Assembly: GCA_947496465.1 (NCBI GenBank)
Contig: CANMCX010000002.1
Location: 310,001-374,000 of the forward strand
From: Marinifilum_A sediminis
GTDB lineage: Bacteria > Bacteroidota > Bacteroidia > Bacteroidales > Marinifilaceae
DNA length: 64,000 bases
Direction: 5' to 3'
In this document: positions 44,664 to 53,658 of the stretch, one piece after another
Position numbering within the stretch: position 1 is the stretch's first letter
Layout of the letters: every line of letters starts with the position of its first letter
The notes under the pieces: model-generated
Told to the model about the DNA's origin: nothing
What the model saw: only the letters and a program-made list of their open reading frames with translations
Databases searched by the model: none
Translations under genes and position numbers: made by a program

Positions 44664-47045
44664 CTATTTCTGATTGTCAAAATTGTAAGTCAATTTTAAC
44701 ATGACTGATGGCTTGTGTCGGTATTCATCTTCAAAAATAAAATTATCACCTTTGGTCGTGTTCTTGTACTTTATGCTATTGAATACATTGCTCACCGATA
44801 GTAATATCTGCCACTGATCATCCTTTATCGATTTTTTTACTGCCATATTCGAAGAAATATAGGCTTCGCGTTCCGACTGTACCGAAATGTGTCGACTCCT
44901 GTATTTCACATCCCATTTAAAAGTAAAATTCTTAGGTAATGTAAATATATTATTCAACCTGGAATCGAATTTAAATTGTTCCTCTCTTGAATTCTGATCT
45001 TCATAATCAACATCCAACTGATAATGATAAATATTTGTTGAAAAATTTACATTCCACCAGGAATACAGGTCAACTCCGCTCATAATTTCAAGACCTAAGC
45101 TCAACGAATTTCCAATATTAGCTTGCGAAGAAACACTCACATTTTCTGACTCCAATCGATAATAATCCTGAATTACATCCGAAGATTCTTTTGCAAACAG
45201 TTCAAATCCGATAAAATCTTTGTTCCAAGATTTTTTATAGTTTAATTCATAGGAATTGGAATAAGAAGGCATTAAATTTCCGTTCCCTTCCTCATAAGAA
45301 TAGGAATCATTATATGTTCTAAATGGAGACAAAGACCAATAATTAGCTCTTCTGATTCGTCGCGAATAGCTTACTCCCATTTGATGCTCATCGGTAAAAT
45401 TATATAAGACATGTGCACTTGGAAAAAAATCCCAAAAATCTTTACTTGATGGTTGTTTGATTCTTGCTCCCAACTGATCGGTATATTCATAATCCGACTG
45501 TCGACTGGTCCATTCAGCCCTAAAACCTAATTTATATTCCAACTTACCAATCTTACTTTTAAATGTGGCAAAACCAGCATAAATATCTCTCTCGAAGATT
45601 ACCTCCTGATCGATTGGATCATTAGGTAAAGGAGTAAACACATCATTGGAATCGTAAGTTCCATTGGTGACGGTCATTTTAGGAATATGATCCGTATCTA
45701 CCTGTCCACCAATTTCAAAAGAAGAATTTTCACTCAACTTATTCGCATAACACAATTTTAGACTTACAAAAGTTTCGTTACTTTCGGTGTCTCTTGAGCC
45801 TATCCTTTCAATTCTATCGTCATATGTTTTCGTATCAATTACATTTCCAATATACCGATGCAAATAGGTAGAATAATCGGCATAAAATGACAATAAATGA
45901 TCTTTATTCTTTGTAAAACTATGCTCGTATTCAAATGTAGTTCCCAGATATTGATAATCACTTTTGTTGCTGTTTTCCAAATCGTACTCTTCGTAATTGA
46001 TTTCATTTCCATCCTGTAAAGTCCGCTCAACAAAATGTCCGCTTGCCTCATGATCATTACCTAACAATAAGGGGTTTACATTGATATTAAAATCAATACA
46101 GTCTTTATCTGTTACATCATAATTAAAACCAAACTCTACATATGCATTGGTTCCAGATGCTTTGCCATCTTTGTGATAATCCACTAAATATTGCTGATTC
46201 TCATAATTGTTGATCTTTTTACCATCGATCTCAACATTCCTCCAATAGTGTTTACCAGCATTCCCATTAATATACCAACCTCCTTTTTCCGATTGCTTAT
46301 CAATTGCTAATGAAAAACGCTTTGTATCGTTGGTTGAAACTTGTGCGCTGGAAGTAATCGCATATCCCTCCAGTCTATTCTTTTTTAAGATAATTTGAAT
46401 AATTCCCGCCGTGCCTTCAGCATCATACTTTGCAGATGGATTTGTAATTACCTCTATCTTATCAATTTTAGATGCATCCAATTGCTGCATTTTCTCTACA
46501 CCATTTCTTACCGGATGTCCGTTTATAAATACTTTAAAGGTTCCATCACCACGGTAAGTTAATTCTCCCTCAAAACTAACTTCTAAAGAAGGAACATTCT
46601 CCAAAAGATCCAAAGCTACACTGGCTTCCGGAAAGCTAGAAGCATTTATTACCTTACGATCTACCTTATAACTTACAGGAGATCTAACAGCCTTCACAGT
46701 TACTTCACTTAAATTTTCACTTGATGCCTTCAACTTTATTTCACCAATATTTCTTGTACCCTTGTATACGTTCACCTCTTTAAATTCCACCGACTGGTAG
46801 CCCATAAAACTTAACATCAAATTGTATTTTCCCTTTTCTATTTTTTCAATTTCAAAAACTCCATTGTCATTCGAAATTGCGCCCAGTAAAATGGTAGAAT
46901 CACTTAATGAAGTTAAAATTGCATTGGCATATGGAAGAGGCATTGAATTCTGTTCGTCAATTATTTTTCCTGTGATTTTACAGTTCTGAGCATGTATATT
47001 TTGCAATAATAAAAGGAAAAATAACAGTAATAACCTGATTTTCAT
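44664..47045 (-). CDS. Outer-membrane beta-barrel receptor (CarboxypepD_reg, plug, OMP_b-brl_3 type)
   Basis: A 793-residue outer-membrane protein. Signal peptide (about 1-20, IHAQN), CarboxypepD_reg-like domain (about 22-105, CKITGKIIDEQNSMPLPYANA and LMLSFMGYQSVEF), plug domain (about 120-215, with FKVFINGHPV and IDKIEVITNPSAKYDAEGTAGII), then a barrel ending KLTYNFDNQK. This is the TonB-receptor-like family with an OMP_b-brl_3 barrel, whose ligand is mostly unknown. I chose the ATG at 47045, which starts the signal peptide; an in-frame ATG at 47087 adds 14 residues. No DUF4249 or SusD partner is adjacent. Confidence 0.88.
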   Translation of the reverse strand: MKIRLLLLFFLLLLQNIHAQNCKITGKIIDEQNSMPLPYANAILTSLSDSTILLGAISNDNGVFEIEKIEKGKYNLMLSFMGYQSVEFKEVNVYKGTRNIGEIKLKASSENLSEVTVKAVRSPVSYKVDRKVINASSFPEASVALDLLENVPSLEVSFEGELTYRGDGTFKVFINGHPVRNGVEKMQQLDASKIDKIEVITNPSAKYDAEGTAGIIQIILKKNRLEGYAITSSAQVSTNDTKRFSLAIDKQSEKGGWYINGNAGKHYWRNVEIDGKKINNYENQQYLVDYHKDGKASGTNAYVEFGFNYDVTDKDCIDFNINVNPLLLGNDHEASGHFVERTLQDGNEINYEEYDLENSNKSDYQYLGTTFEYEHSFTKNKDHLLSFYADYSTYLHRYIGNVIDTKTYDDRIERIGSRDTESNETFVSLKLCYANKLSENSSFEIGGQVDTDHIPKMTVTNGTYDSNDVFTPLPNDPIDQEVIFERDIYAGFATFKSKIGKLEYKLGFRAEWTSRQSDYEYTDQLGARIKQPSSKDFWDFFPSAHVLYNFTDEHQMGVSYSRRIRRANYWSLSPFRTYNDSYSYEEGNGNLMPSYSNSYELNYKKSWNKDFIGFELFAKESSDVIQDYYRLESENVSVSSQANIGNSLSLGLEIMSGVDLYSWWNVNFSTNIYHYQLDVDYEDQNSREEQFKFDSRLNNIFTLPKNFTFKWDVKYRSRHISVQSEREAYISSNMAVKKSIKDDQWQILLSVSNVFNSIKYKNTTKGDNFIFEDEYRHKPSVMLKLTYNFDNQK

Positions 47046-47235
47046 TTCGATTCTTTTGGGTTCATGAATTTTAAAGATTGTAAACATCTCTAAATTGTCT
47101 ATCTCTTATCTTTTTCTGATATTTGGCAAAGTTTAGATCTAATATCTTATGTAATATCAAACACAAGACGAACAGATATTTCAAAAAGTTACAGGTCAAA
47201 TTATCAAAACATAATAACACCTAATTTTTCATTAT

Positions 47236-48336
47236 ATGCATAGTGCGGAAGAAACGAAGGGAAGATTGATTTTAGGAATGAGCGGAGGAACAGATTCTTC
47301 TGTTACTGCAATGATGCTTAAAGAACAGGGATACGAAGTAATTGGTGTTTCTCTTTGGTTCTATACCAATACTCATTCATACGATTCAAACGATACTTAT
47401 CCAGATTTTATAAGCGATGCGCAAAAACTAGCAGCTAAATTGGGTTTAGAACATCATGTAATTGATGCTCGTCGTGAATTTCGAGATACAATCATTCAAT
47501 TTTTTCTTGACGAATATATGGTTGGAAGAACACCTAGTCCTTGTATTCAGTGCAATCCGAATTTAAAGTGGAAATTATTACTTAAGAAAGCTGATGAATT
47601 GAATTGTGCACAAATTGCTACTGGTCATTACATCCGTATTGAAAAAGAAGCAGACAATTATTACATCTATAAAGGGAATGATCCGGTTAAAGATCAATCC
47701 TATTTTCTGTGGAATTTAAAGCAGGATATTTTATCAAGAACTCTAACTCCTCTTGGCAAATACAGCAAACCAGAAGTACGGGAAATTGCCAAATCTTTTG
47801 GTTTCGAAGAAGTAGCCAAAAAGAAGGAAAGCATGGGCGTTTGCTTTATGGATCGAAAAGATTACCGTGATTTCTTACAGGAAATGGTGCCTGATATCAA
47901 TGACAAAATTGGAAAAGGAAAAGTGCTAAGTCCTGATGGTGTAGAATTGGGTGAACATGATGGATATCCTTATTACACAATTGGTCAGAAACGAGGATTG
48001 GAACTGAAGGAAAAATCGGGCTTAATGGTGAGCAAGATAGATGCTAAAAACAACACCTTAATTCTTGAAAGCAAGAATGATCTAAACAAATTACAAATTC
48101 GTGTTTCCGATTACTATTTTCATGATATTAAAGACAGTGAAGCTGCAAACATCACAACTTTAGTTCGTGGTTTAGGAAGAAATCCGGAAGGCTTTTCAAA
48201 GATCACAATCGTAAATGAGAATGAATTAATTGTTAATTTGGAACAACCCGCGTGGGCAATTGCTCCGGGTCAACCTGTCGCCTTTTACATTGGTGATAAA
48301 TTAATAGGTGGTGGATTTGCAGAAAATAATGATTAA
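47236..48336 (+). CDS. mnmA: tRNA-specific 2-thiouridylase
   Basis: Thiolates U34 of Glu, Gln and Lys tRNAs. The 366-residue chain has the PP-loop MSGGTDSSVTAMMLKE (most family members read SGGVDSS), the catalytic Cys in TPSPCIQCNPNLKWK, ATGHY, DQSYFLWNL and the second catalytic Cys in SMGVCFMD. The C-terminal part (about 230-366) is the usual beta-barrel domain. Bacteroidota often carry two MnmA paralogues; this may be one of them, so the symbol could need a suffix. Followed after 72 bp by DUF3820. Confidence 0.9.
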   Translation: MHSAEETKGRLILGMSGGTDSSVTAMMLKEQGYEVIGVSLWFYTNTHSYDSNDTYPDFISDAQKLAAKLGLEHHVIDARREFRDTIIQFFLDEYMVGRTPSPCIQCNPNLKWKLLLKKADELNCAQIATGHYIRIEKEADNYYIYKGNDPVKDQSYFLWNLKQDILSRTLTPLGKYSKPEVREIAKSFGFEEVAKKKESMGVCFMDRKDYRDFLQEMVPDINDKIGKGKVLSPDGVELGEHDGYPYYTIGQKRGLELKEKSGLMVSKIDAKNNTLILESKNDLNKLQIRVSDYYFHDIKDSEAANITTLVRGLGRNPEGFSKITIVNENELIVNLEQPAWAIAPGQPVAFYIGDKLIGGGFAENND

Positions 48337-48352
48337 CACCAAATATCTATAA

Positions 48353-48372
48353 AGACGCAAGGCATTGCGTCT
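48353..48372. repeat. Palindromic repeat AGACGCAA/TTGCGTCT, copy 1
   Basis: An 8-bp inverted repeat with a 4-base centre, between mnmA and the DUF3820 gene. An almost identical palindrome lies at 48668-48689 on the other side of the DUF3820 gene. Confidence 0.75.
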
Positions 48373-48408
48373 CTACGACATAAAACAAACATTCAATAAA
48401 TACAATAT

Positions 48409-48654
48409 ATGGAACAATCATCTCCTGATAAAGCAGAAATGAACGAGGCGTTAATCAAATTGATACAAATGCGTATGCCTTTTGGAAAGTACAAAGGTCG
48501 TTATTTGATTGATTTGCCAGAACCTTATTTGGTTTGGTTCAGAGAAAAAGGTTTTCCTCCTGGGAAATTAGGCGAAATGATGGCTTCCATGTATGAAATA
48601 AAACTGAATGGATTGGAAGGAATGCTTCGTCCATTATGCAAAAAATATCAATAA
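48409..48654 (+). CDS. DUF3820 family protein
   Basis: An 81-residue protein matching DUF3820 in its core: MRMPFGKYKGRYLIDLPEPYLVWFREKGFPPGKLGEMMASMYEIKLNGLEG. The MPFGKYKG motif is conserved across the family, which has been linked with exonuclease-like proteins. Its function here is not known. Flanked on both sides by copies of the same AGACGCAA/TTGCGTCT palindrome. Confidence 0.85.
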   Translation: MEQSSPDKAEMNEALIKLIQMRMPFGKYKGRYLIDLPEPYLVWFREKGFPPGKLGEMMASMYEIKLNGLEGMLRPLCKKYQ

Positions 48655-48667
48655 AAATAAATTCGTG

Positions 48668-48689
48668 GAGACGCAAAGCCTTGCGTCTC
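48668..48689. repeat. Palindromic repeat GAGACGCAA/TTGCGTCTC, copy 2
   Basis: A 9-bp inverted repeat with a 4-base centre, in the convergent gap between the DUF3820 gene and modC. It could also help end both transcripts, but lacks a long T run. Confidence 0.75.
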
Positions 48690-48703
48690 TACATCCAATA
48701 CAT

Positions 48704-49798
48704 TTATACATTCACCTGCAGCGCCATTGATTTAAAAAGGCACCAAACTTCTTTTTCTTCGATGAGATTCATTTTTTGTTGAGATGCTTGCGTTACCGAA
48801 ACAACCAATAAAAATCCCACATCTACCAGGCAGTAAATACGATTCTCCTTTTTTATGATTTTGGAAATTCTTCCCTTTAACTGATTGCGAATGGATATGT
48901 TGGGAATTTCTTCTAATGTAATCGCTATATCTTCGGGACGAAGTGATACATTTATCTCATCACCAATCCTACAACAATCACAAATTAATTCACGCTCCAC
49001 ATGTATTTCATGACTAGCATCTTTATTCATTAAATTGGTTAGCCCGTATACTGTATCGTGCGATTCAACTTTAAAGGGAATAACATTCAACAAACCTGCT
49101 CCACGCATTATATCCAATGAATTTTCTTCCTGAATCAGATCAAAATAATTACCATGTCCTTCTACTCTACCATTACGCAGTAGAAACAGTTCTTGTGTCA
49201 AGCTTAATAAATCAGGTAAATCGTGGCTTACAACCAACATTGGAATGCCCAATTTTCTATTTATTTTTATCAGATAAGGAATAATTTGTCTTCTTAATGC
49301 AACATCTAATGATGAGAATGGCTCATCCATTAACAGTAATTTCGGAGCGCTTAACAAAGCACGACCAATAGCTACTCTTTGTTTCTCTCCGCCTGATAAA
49401 CTACGAGGTCTTTTCTCCAATAAATCTCTAATCTCCAACAAATCTACCAGCTCATCAAATTCAATAATTTGTTCATCAGCTGAACTGTACTCACTTGCAA
49501 ACAGAAGATTCTTTTTCACAGTCATGTGCGGAAACAGTCTTCCTTCCTGAAACACATACCCAATTCTTCTTTTGCGGGGTTTGGTCCAAAGGTTCTTTTT
49601 GGAATCTACGATTGCTTGCTCTTCTATGGAAATTGTTCCTTCATCAGGATGTTCCAATCCTACCAATAAATGCATGAGAGTTGTTTTTCCAGCTCCCGAA
49701 GGACCGAAAACCCCAGTAATTCCTTTAATGAAATCAACCTCTACATCAAGAGAAAACTCTCCTTTCTTAACTTTTAATTTGGCTGATAATGCATGCAT
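48704..49798 (-). CDS. modC: Molybdate ABC transporter ATP-binding protein
   Basis: A 364-residue ATPase energising molybdate import. Walker A GPSGAGKTTLMH (about 33-44), ABC signature LSGGEKQRVAIGRAL, Walker B LLLMDEPFSSLD and the switch His in VVSHDLPDLL. The C-terminal part (about 285-364) is the Mop/TOBE-type molybdate-binding module (INVSLRPEDIAITLEE). Transcribed after modA and modB, with a 26-bp gap to modB. Confidence 0.94.
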   Translation of the reverse strand: MHALSAKLKVKKGEFSLDVEVDFIKGITGVFGPSGAGKTTLMHLLVGLEHPDEGTISIEEQAIVDSKKNLWTKPRKRRIGYVFQEGRLFPHMTVKKNLLFASEYSSADEQIIEFDELVDLLEIRDLLEKRPRSLSGGEKQRVAIGRALLSAPKLLLMDEPFSSLDVALRRQIIPYLIKINRKLGIPMLVVSHDLPDLLSLTQELFLLRNGRVEGHGNYFDLIQEENSLDIMRGAGLLNVIPFKVESHDTVYGLTNLMNKDASHEIHVERELICDCCRIGDEINVSLRPEDIAITLEEIPNISIRNQLKGRISKIIKKENRIYCLVDVGFLLVVSVTQASQQKMNLIEEKEVWCLFKSMALQVNV

Positions 49799-49824
49799 AT
49801 TGTAATAGATTCTTTTAATTCAAC

Positions 49825-50520
49825 TTATCTGCGACGATGTAATTTTTTCACCAACAATTCGGAAAAGGCCATCGCCATAAACGAAAATACAACAGCCACC
49901 AACAACAATCGAAAAGCAGATGTTTCCTGTCCCGGTATTTGTATCTGATTAAAAAGAGCTAAAGGAATGGTTTGTGTTTCTCCGGAAATGTTTCCCGCAA
50001 AAATAATGGTAGCTCCAAACTCACCCAATGATCGGGCAAAAGCCAAAACAAATCCACTAATTATTCCAGGTAATGCCAACGGTAAGGTAATTCTAATAAA
50101 GGTCTGAAATGAATTTGCTCCAAGAGTTTTAGCTGCCTCTTCGTAACCAGGGTCAACCATTTCTATTGCCAAACGAATGGCACGAACTGCTAAAGGAAAG
50201 GATACTATCATCGAAGCCAAAACCGCGGCATAAAACGTAAAGGCAATCTTAATTCCAAACCATTCGTGAAGCCAACTTCCTAAAACTCCATTCGATCCTA
50301 ATAATAAGAGCAAAATAAACCCGGAGGCAACCGGAGGCAAAACTAAAGGCAAATTAACAAATCCTTCAACTAATGATTTTCCTCGAAAATTCTTTCTAGC
50401 TAACCACCAAGCCAAGAGAATTGCTGGTGGTAAAATTAAAAAAGCACACCATAAAGCAATTCGGAATGATAATCCGATTGCCTCTAATTCTACTTCTGTA
50501 AAACTCAAGAATTCATTCAT
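49825..50520 (-). CDS. modB: Molybdate ABC transporter permease
   Basis: A 231-residue permease with about six membrane helices. The cytoplasmic coupling loop EEAAKTLGANSFQTFIRITLPLALPGIISG is the EAA motif that contacts ModC, and ARSLGEFGATIIFAGNISGETQTIPLALF is typical of ModB. It sits 1 bp downstream of the modA stop codon and upstream of modC, one operon. Confidence 0.95.
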   Translation of the reverse strand: MNEFLSFTEVELEAIGLSFRIALWCAFLILPPAILLAWWLARKNFRGKSLVEGFVNLPLVLPPVASGFILLLLLGSNGVLGSWLHEWFGIKIAFTFYAAVLASMIVSFPLAVRAIRLAIEMVDPGYEEAAKTLGANSFQTFIRITLPLALPGIISGFVLAFARSLGEFGATIIFAGNISGETQTIPLALFNQIQIPGQETSAFRLLLVAVVFSFMAMAFSELLVKKLHRRR

Positions 50521-50521
50521 T

Positions 50522-51286
50522 TTACAAATCTTTAAACCCGTTCCGCTTCCAAATTTCTTTAACCTGATCCGATTTCATAAATTCAAGAAATTGATTCATA
50601 TACTGATTCTCGCCATTACTTATAGCTGCATAATATCTAATTGGATCACAAGCTTTATCAGGGAATTCATAAATGATTTTAACCTTTTGAGAATTTATTG
50701 CATCCGAAGCATAAACCATTCCCATTCCACACTCAGCCATTTCTACCATAAACAATGCATCTCTGGCATTTTTTGCAGGCAAATATCTATCCAATAAAGT
50801 CTCATTACACTGATAATACTTTAAAACTTGAACTGAATATTTCCCAACCGGCACATGTCCAGGATCTCCAAGTGATAATCTTCCACGAAAAAGTTTAGGA
50901 AAATTATAAATATTACTTGTATCGATTACAGATATCTCGCTGTTATTAGGAACAATCGCAACCAAAGAATTTCCAGCAACAATACAAACAGAATTGTGTG
51001 CAACTAATTTGTTCGAATCCACATAATCCATCCAGGTTTTACTTGCTGATATGTAATAATCAAAATCAGCTCCACTTTCAATTTGTCTTGCCAATATCCC
51101 CGAAGAAGCAATATTCAATCGAATCTTAACTCCTGTTTCCTTTGAATATGATTTCGCTATTTCCTGAATTACATTGGTAACACTTGCTGCAGCAAAAACA
51201 GTAATACTTTTACTCTTTTTCTCTTTGTTCGAGCATGATATTAGAATCAGGAATAAAAAGCAGTAAGGAAAAATCTTTCTCATCAT
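50522..51286 (-). CDS. modA: Molybdate ABC transporter substrate-binding lipoprotein
   Basis: A 254-residue periplasmic binding protein anchored by lipobox LILISC near residue 18. The mature chain starts with ITVFAAASVTNVIQEIAKSY and has the ModA features IRLNIASSGILARQIESGAD and GDPGHVPVGKYSVQVL, plus GMGMVYASDAINSQKVKIIYEFPD. Binds molybdate or tungstate. First gene of modABC; the promoter region is shared with the divergent Crp-like gene at 51473. Confidence 0.93.
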   Translation of the reverse strand: MMRKIFPYCFLFLILISCSNKEKKSKSITVFAAASVTNVIQEIAKSYSKETGVKIRLNIASSGILARQIESGADFDYYISASKTWMDYVDSNKLVAHNSVCIVAGNSLVAIVPNNSEISVIDTSNIYNFPKLFRGRLSLGDPGHVPVGKYSVQVLKYYQCNETLLDRYLPAKNARDALFMVEMAECGMGMVYASDAINSQKVKIIYEFPDKACDPIRYYAAISNGENQYMNQFLEFMKSDQVKEIWKRNGFKDL

Positions 51287-51349
51287 AAATTCAGTTGGGA
51301 TTGTTGAAAATACTAAAATATCCGTAAAACCATTTGGTAAGAATCCATA

Positions 51350-51370
51350 TATGTTAGATTATCTTACATA
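51350..51370. promoter_or_regulatory. Imperfect palindrome between modA and the Crp-like gene
   Basis: TATGTTAGA and TCTTACATA with a 3-bp centre (8 of 9 pairs). It lies in the middle of the divergent gap, a likely operator position, though the binder is not known. It does not match the E. coli ModE site closely. Confidence 0.35.
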
Positions 51371-51407
51371 TTCATTGATATTTAACTCTTTTTTAGGACT
51401 TCTTATT

Positions 51408-51439
51408 TTTAATCAGTATAAATAATTTTCGTAACTTGA
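51408..51439 (+). promoter_or_regulatory. Candidate promoter of the Crp-like gene at 51473
   Basis: TTTA (51408-51411), 20-bp spacer and TAACTTGA (51432-51439), the same downstream box as ahead of 26640. Confidence 0.4.
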
Positions 51440-51472
51440 GAGTAATCTTACATCCACCAAATCAACTCGTTC

Positions 51473-52147
51473 ATGCAAGACAAAATCTTATGGTATTTCG
51501 AGAATTTTAATTTTTTAGGAGCATTAACTTTTTTAGAGAAAATGGACCTAAGAAAGCGTGTAAAAATGTTGGAAGCAACGAAAAATCAAACCATATACTT
51601 ACCAAACGATGAAGCAAATTCGGTTTACTTCCTCAAAAAAGGCAAAGTAAAAATCTCCTCCTTTTCGGATGATGGAAAAGAATTGATTTATGCCATACTT
51701 GGACCCGGAGAAATCTTTGGAGAATTAGCAATTACCGGTCAAAGCACTAGAGAACAAATTGCTGCAACTACTGAATACGCCGAAATTTGTTATATAGATA
51801 TTCAAGATTTCGAAAATTTTCTATCAAGTCATCCCAGGCTAAGTTTGAAAGTAACCAAACTGATTGGTTTTCGACTGAAAAAAGTGCGTAGCAGATTGGA
51901 ACGAATGTGGTTTAAATCTGCTCCTGAAAGGGTGAAATGTTTGCTGCTGGATTTAATTGAAGAACACGGGATAAAAATTGGATACGAGAGAGAAATCAGA
52001 TTGAATCTGACTCATCAGGATATCGCGAACTTGGCTGCTACAACAAGGCAAACCGTTACTACCACACTCAACGAATTGGAACGAGAAGGAATAATAACTT
52101 ACGATAGAAGAAGAATATTGGTAAGAAATCCGAGCGCTTTAAATTAA
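51473..52147 (+). CDS. Crp/Fnr-family transcriptional regulator
   Basis: A 224-residue regulator. The cyclic-nucleotide-binding-like barrel (about 15-140) contains YLPNDEANSVYFLKKGKVKI and GEIFGELAITG; the winged helix (about 150-220) has LTHQDIANLAATTRQTVTTTLNELEREGIITYDRRR. The effector is unknown; the PGEIFGELAI segment with a normal phosphate-cassette-like stretch makes cAMP-type binding conceivable. Divergent from modABC, so it may regulate molybdate uptake, a guess. It overlaps the MsrQ-like gene tail-to-tail by 4 bases. Confidence 0.92.
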   Translation: MQDKILWYFENFNFLGALTFLEKMDLRKRVKMLEATKNQTIYLPNDEANSVYFLKKGKVKISSFSDDGKELIYAILGPGEIFGELAITGQSTREQIAATTEYAEICYIDIQDFENFLSSHPRLSLKVTKLIGFRLKKVRSRLERMWFKSAPERVKCLLLDLIEEHGIKIGYEREIRLNLTHQDIANLAATTRQTVTTTLNELEREGIITYDRRRILVRNPSALN

Positions 52148-52830
52148 AGCGCTTTTGCGAGTTTAAATTTTCGAGCATCGAACCATTCCCGAACTGGACC
52201 AAAGCGAACAATCAAACCTAAACTGAATAAAATTCCGTATAACATCCAACCTTCACCCAGCAGAACGACATGTAAAATGGATAATACCGCAGCCCAATAA
52301 ACTATTCGGTGCATCTTTTTCCAACGTTTCTTAAAGTATTTCATTGCTCTTCGGTTCGAGGTAAGAGTCAATATTATAATAATAACAGATGCCAAAACAG
52401 CCAATACCAAATTCACTTCAGTAAACATGGCAAAAAATCCTTCATGATACATGAAAAAGAAGCCATGAAGCATCACATATACACCACAGGAAATTCCCAT
52501 TGCCTGACGTACATACAAATTACTTTTAGTTCCAAATACAATTCTAAATGGTGTGATCATTAAAACAGCAATCATCCAGCGTATTGCCCATTCGCCGGTA
52601 GAATGAATTGCAACTTTTACTCCTGGAACAATATCGAATCCGGTTTTTTCAGCAATGTTCTCAGGTACTTCATAATCGTCGAATAGGATCATATCAAAAT
52701 CACTATTTGAGAAATTAAAACTGACAAAGGAAAAGATATTTATTAATGGCAGAAAAGCCAACAACACAACTAAAATCCAAGCCCAATTTTTCTTTAAAAA
52801 ACTCATAAACCCCACTTTAAAACAATACAC
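52144..52830 (-). CDS. Ferric-reductase-like membrane heme protein (MsrQ/YedZ type)
   Basis: A 228-residue protein with about six membrane helices. HSTGEWAIRWMIAVLMITPFRI, GVYVMLHGFFFMYHEG and KKMHRIVYWAAVLSILHVVLLGEGW hold His residues at spacing expected for two b-type hemes. MsrQ delivers electrons to the periplasmic methionine sulfoxide reductase MsrP, but no msrP is adjacent. An internal start at 52806 (MSFLKKNWAWIL) is also plausible, shortening it by eight residues. Lies between two Crp/Fnr-family genes. Confidence 0.82.
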   Translation of the reverse strand: MYCFKVGFMSFLKKNWAWILVVLLAFLPLINIFSFVSFNFSNSDFDMILFDDYEVPENIAEKTGFDIVPGVKVAIHSTGEWAIRWMIAVLMITPFRIVFGTKSNLYVRQAMGISCGVYVMLHGFFFMYHEGFFAMFTEVNLVLAVLASVIIIILTLTSNRRAMKYFKKRWKKMHRIVYWAAVLSILHVVLLGEGWMLYGILFSLGLIVRFGPVREWFDARKFKLAKAL

Positions 52831-52948
52831 AATCTTTTATTATTTGGAATGTTTCAAAATTGGAAAATATAATCTGTTTTTAAAATACCAACATTTAGGT
52901 ATTTCAAGTGATAAAGAAAAAAAAGAAGTTGATTAAACAGTGCTGAAA

Positions 52949-53653
52949 CTAGCCTACCTTACTAATTTGCCTTAATTTATTCAAATCAAGAATGGATACG
53001 GCACGCCCGCTCACTTTAATAATATTATCAGATTCGAAACCTGACATCTGTTTAGACACACTTTCACGACTTGTGCCAATCATATGAGCAATTTCCTTTC
53101 TGCTTAATGGCAATAAAAATTCATCCGATTTGAAAATTATTTCTGAGAAATACAGGAGTGCGTCCGCAACTTTTCCAAATATCTTCTTTTGATGCTGATC
53201 GATAAAACGATGGTAATTGTTCAAACTATCATTGCAAACCGATGATAGAATTTCATAGCTAAAGCGTCCATTTTCTTTAATGAATTGAGAAAAAACAGAT
53301 AGCTCGATAAAACAAACACGAACTGGCGTAAGTGCAGAATAAGAATAATGATTGCAAGTATCGCTAAAAATAGAGTGAAGCCCCAGATATGAATGCGGCT
53401 TAACTACCTGAAGAATGTATTCCTGATGCAAACCAGATTTGCCGTATTCTTTAACCAACCCTTCCCGAAGGTAAACAATATGAGAAGTCATTGAACCTTC
53501 GGATAAAATCATTTCTCCCTTCTCAAATTTCACTTCATTACAACTCATACTTAACTGCCGTAATTCGGGAACAGAAAGACTTTGAGCGGCACAAGACTTA
53601 TCGTCGCACATCTGACAACTAGAGAAAATCTTATTATCTGACTGAAATAGCAT
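52949..53653 (-). CDS. FNR-like transcriptional regulator with N-terminal cysteine cluster
   Basis: A 234-residue Crp/Fnr-family protein starting at the ATG at 53653; a GTG at 53695 is a weaker alternative. Cys13, Cys16 and Cys21 form a CxxCx4C cluster close to that of oxygen-sensing FNR (CxxCx5C), and a fourth Cys is available later. The winged helix is LSRKEIAHMIGTSRESVSKQMSGFESDNII. The expected role is oxygen- or redox-dependent control. A perfect TGTGA-N6-TCACA dyad lies directly before its start codon, so it is probably autoregulated or controlled by a sister Crp. Confidence 0.9.
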   Translation of the reverse strand: MLFQSDNKIFSSCQMCDDKSCAAQSLSVPELRQLSMSCNEVKFEKGEMILSEGSMTSHIVYLREGLVKEYGKSGLHQEYILQVVKPHSYLGLHSIFSDTCNHYSYSALTPVRVCFIELSVFSQFIKENGRFSYEILSSVCNDSLNNYHRFIDQHQKKIFGKVADALLYFSEIIFKSDEFLLPLSRKEIAHMIGTSRESVSKQMSGFESDNIIKVSGRAVSILDLNKLRQISKVG

Positions 53654-53658
53654 AATAC

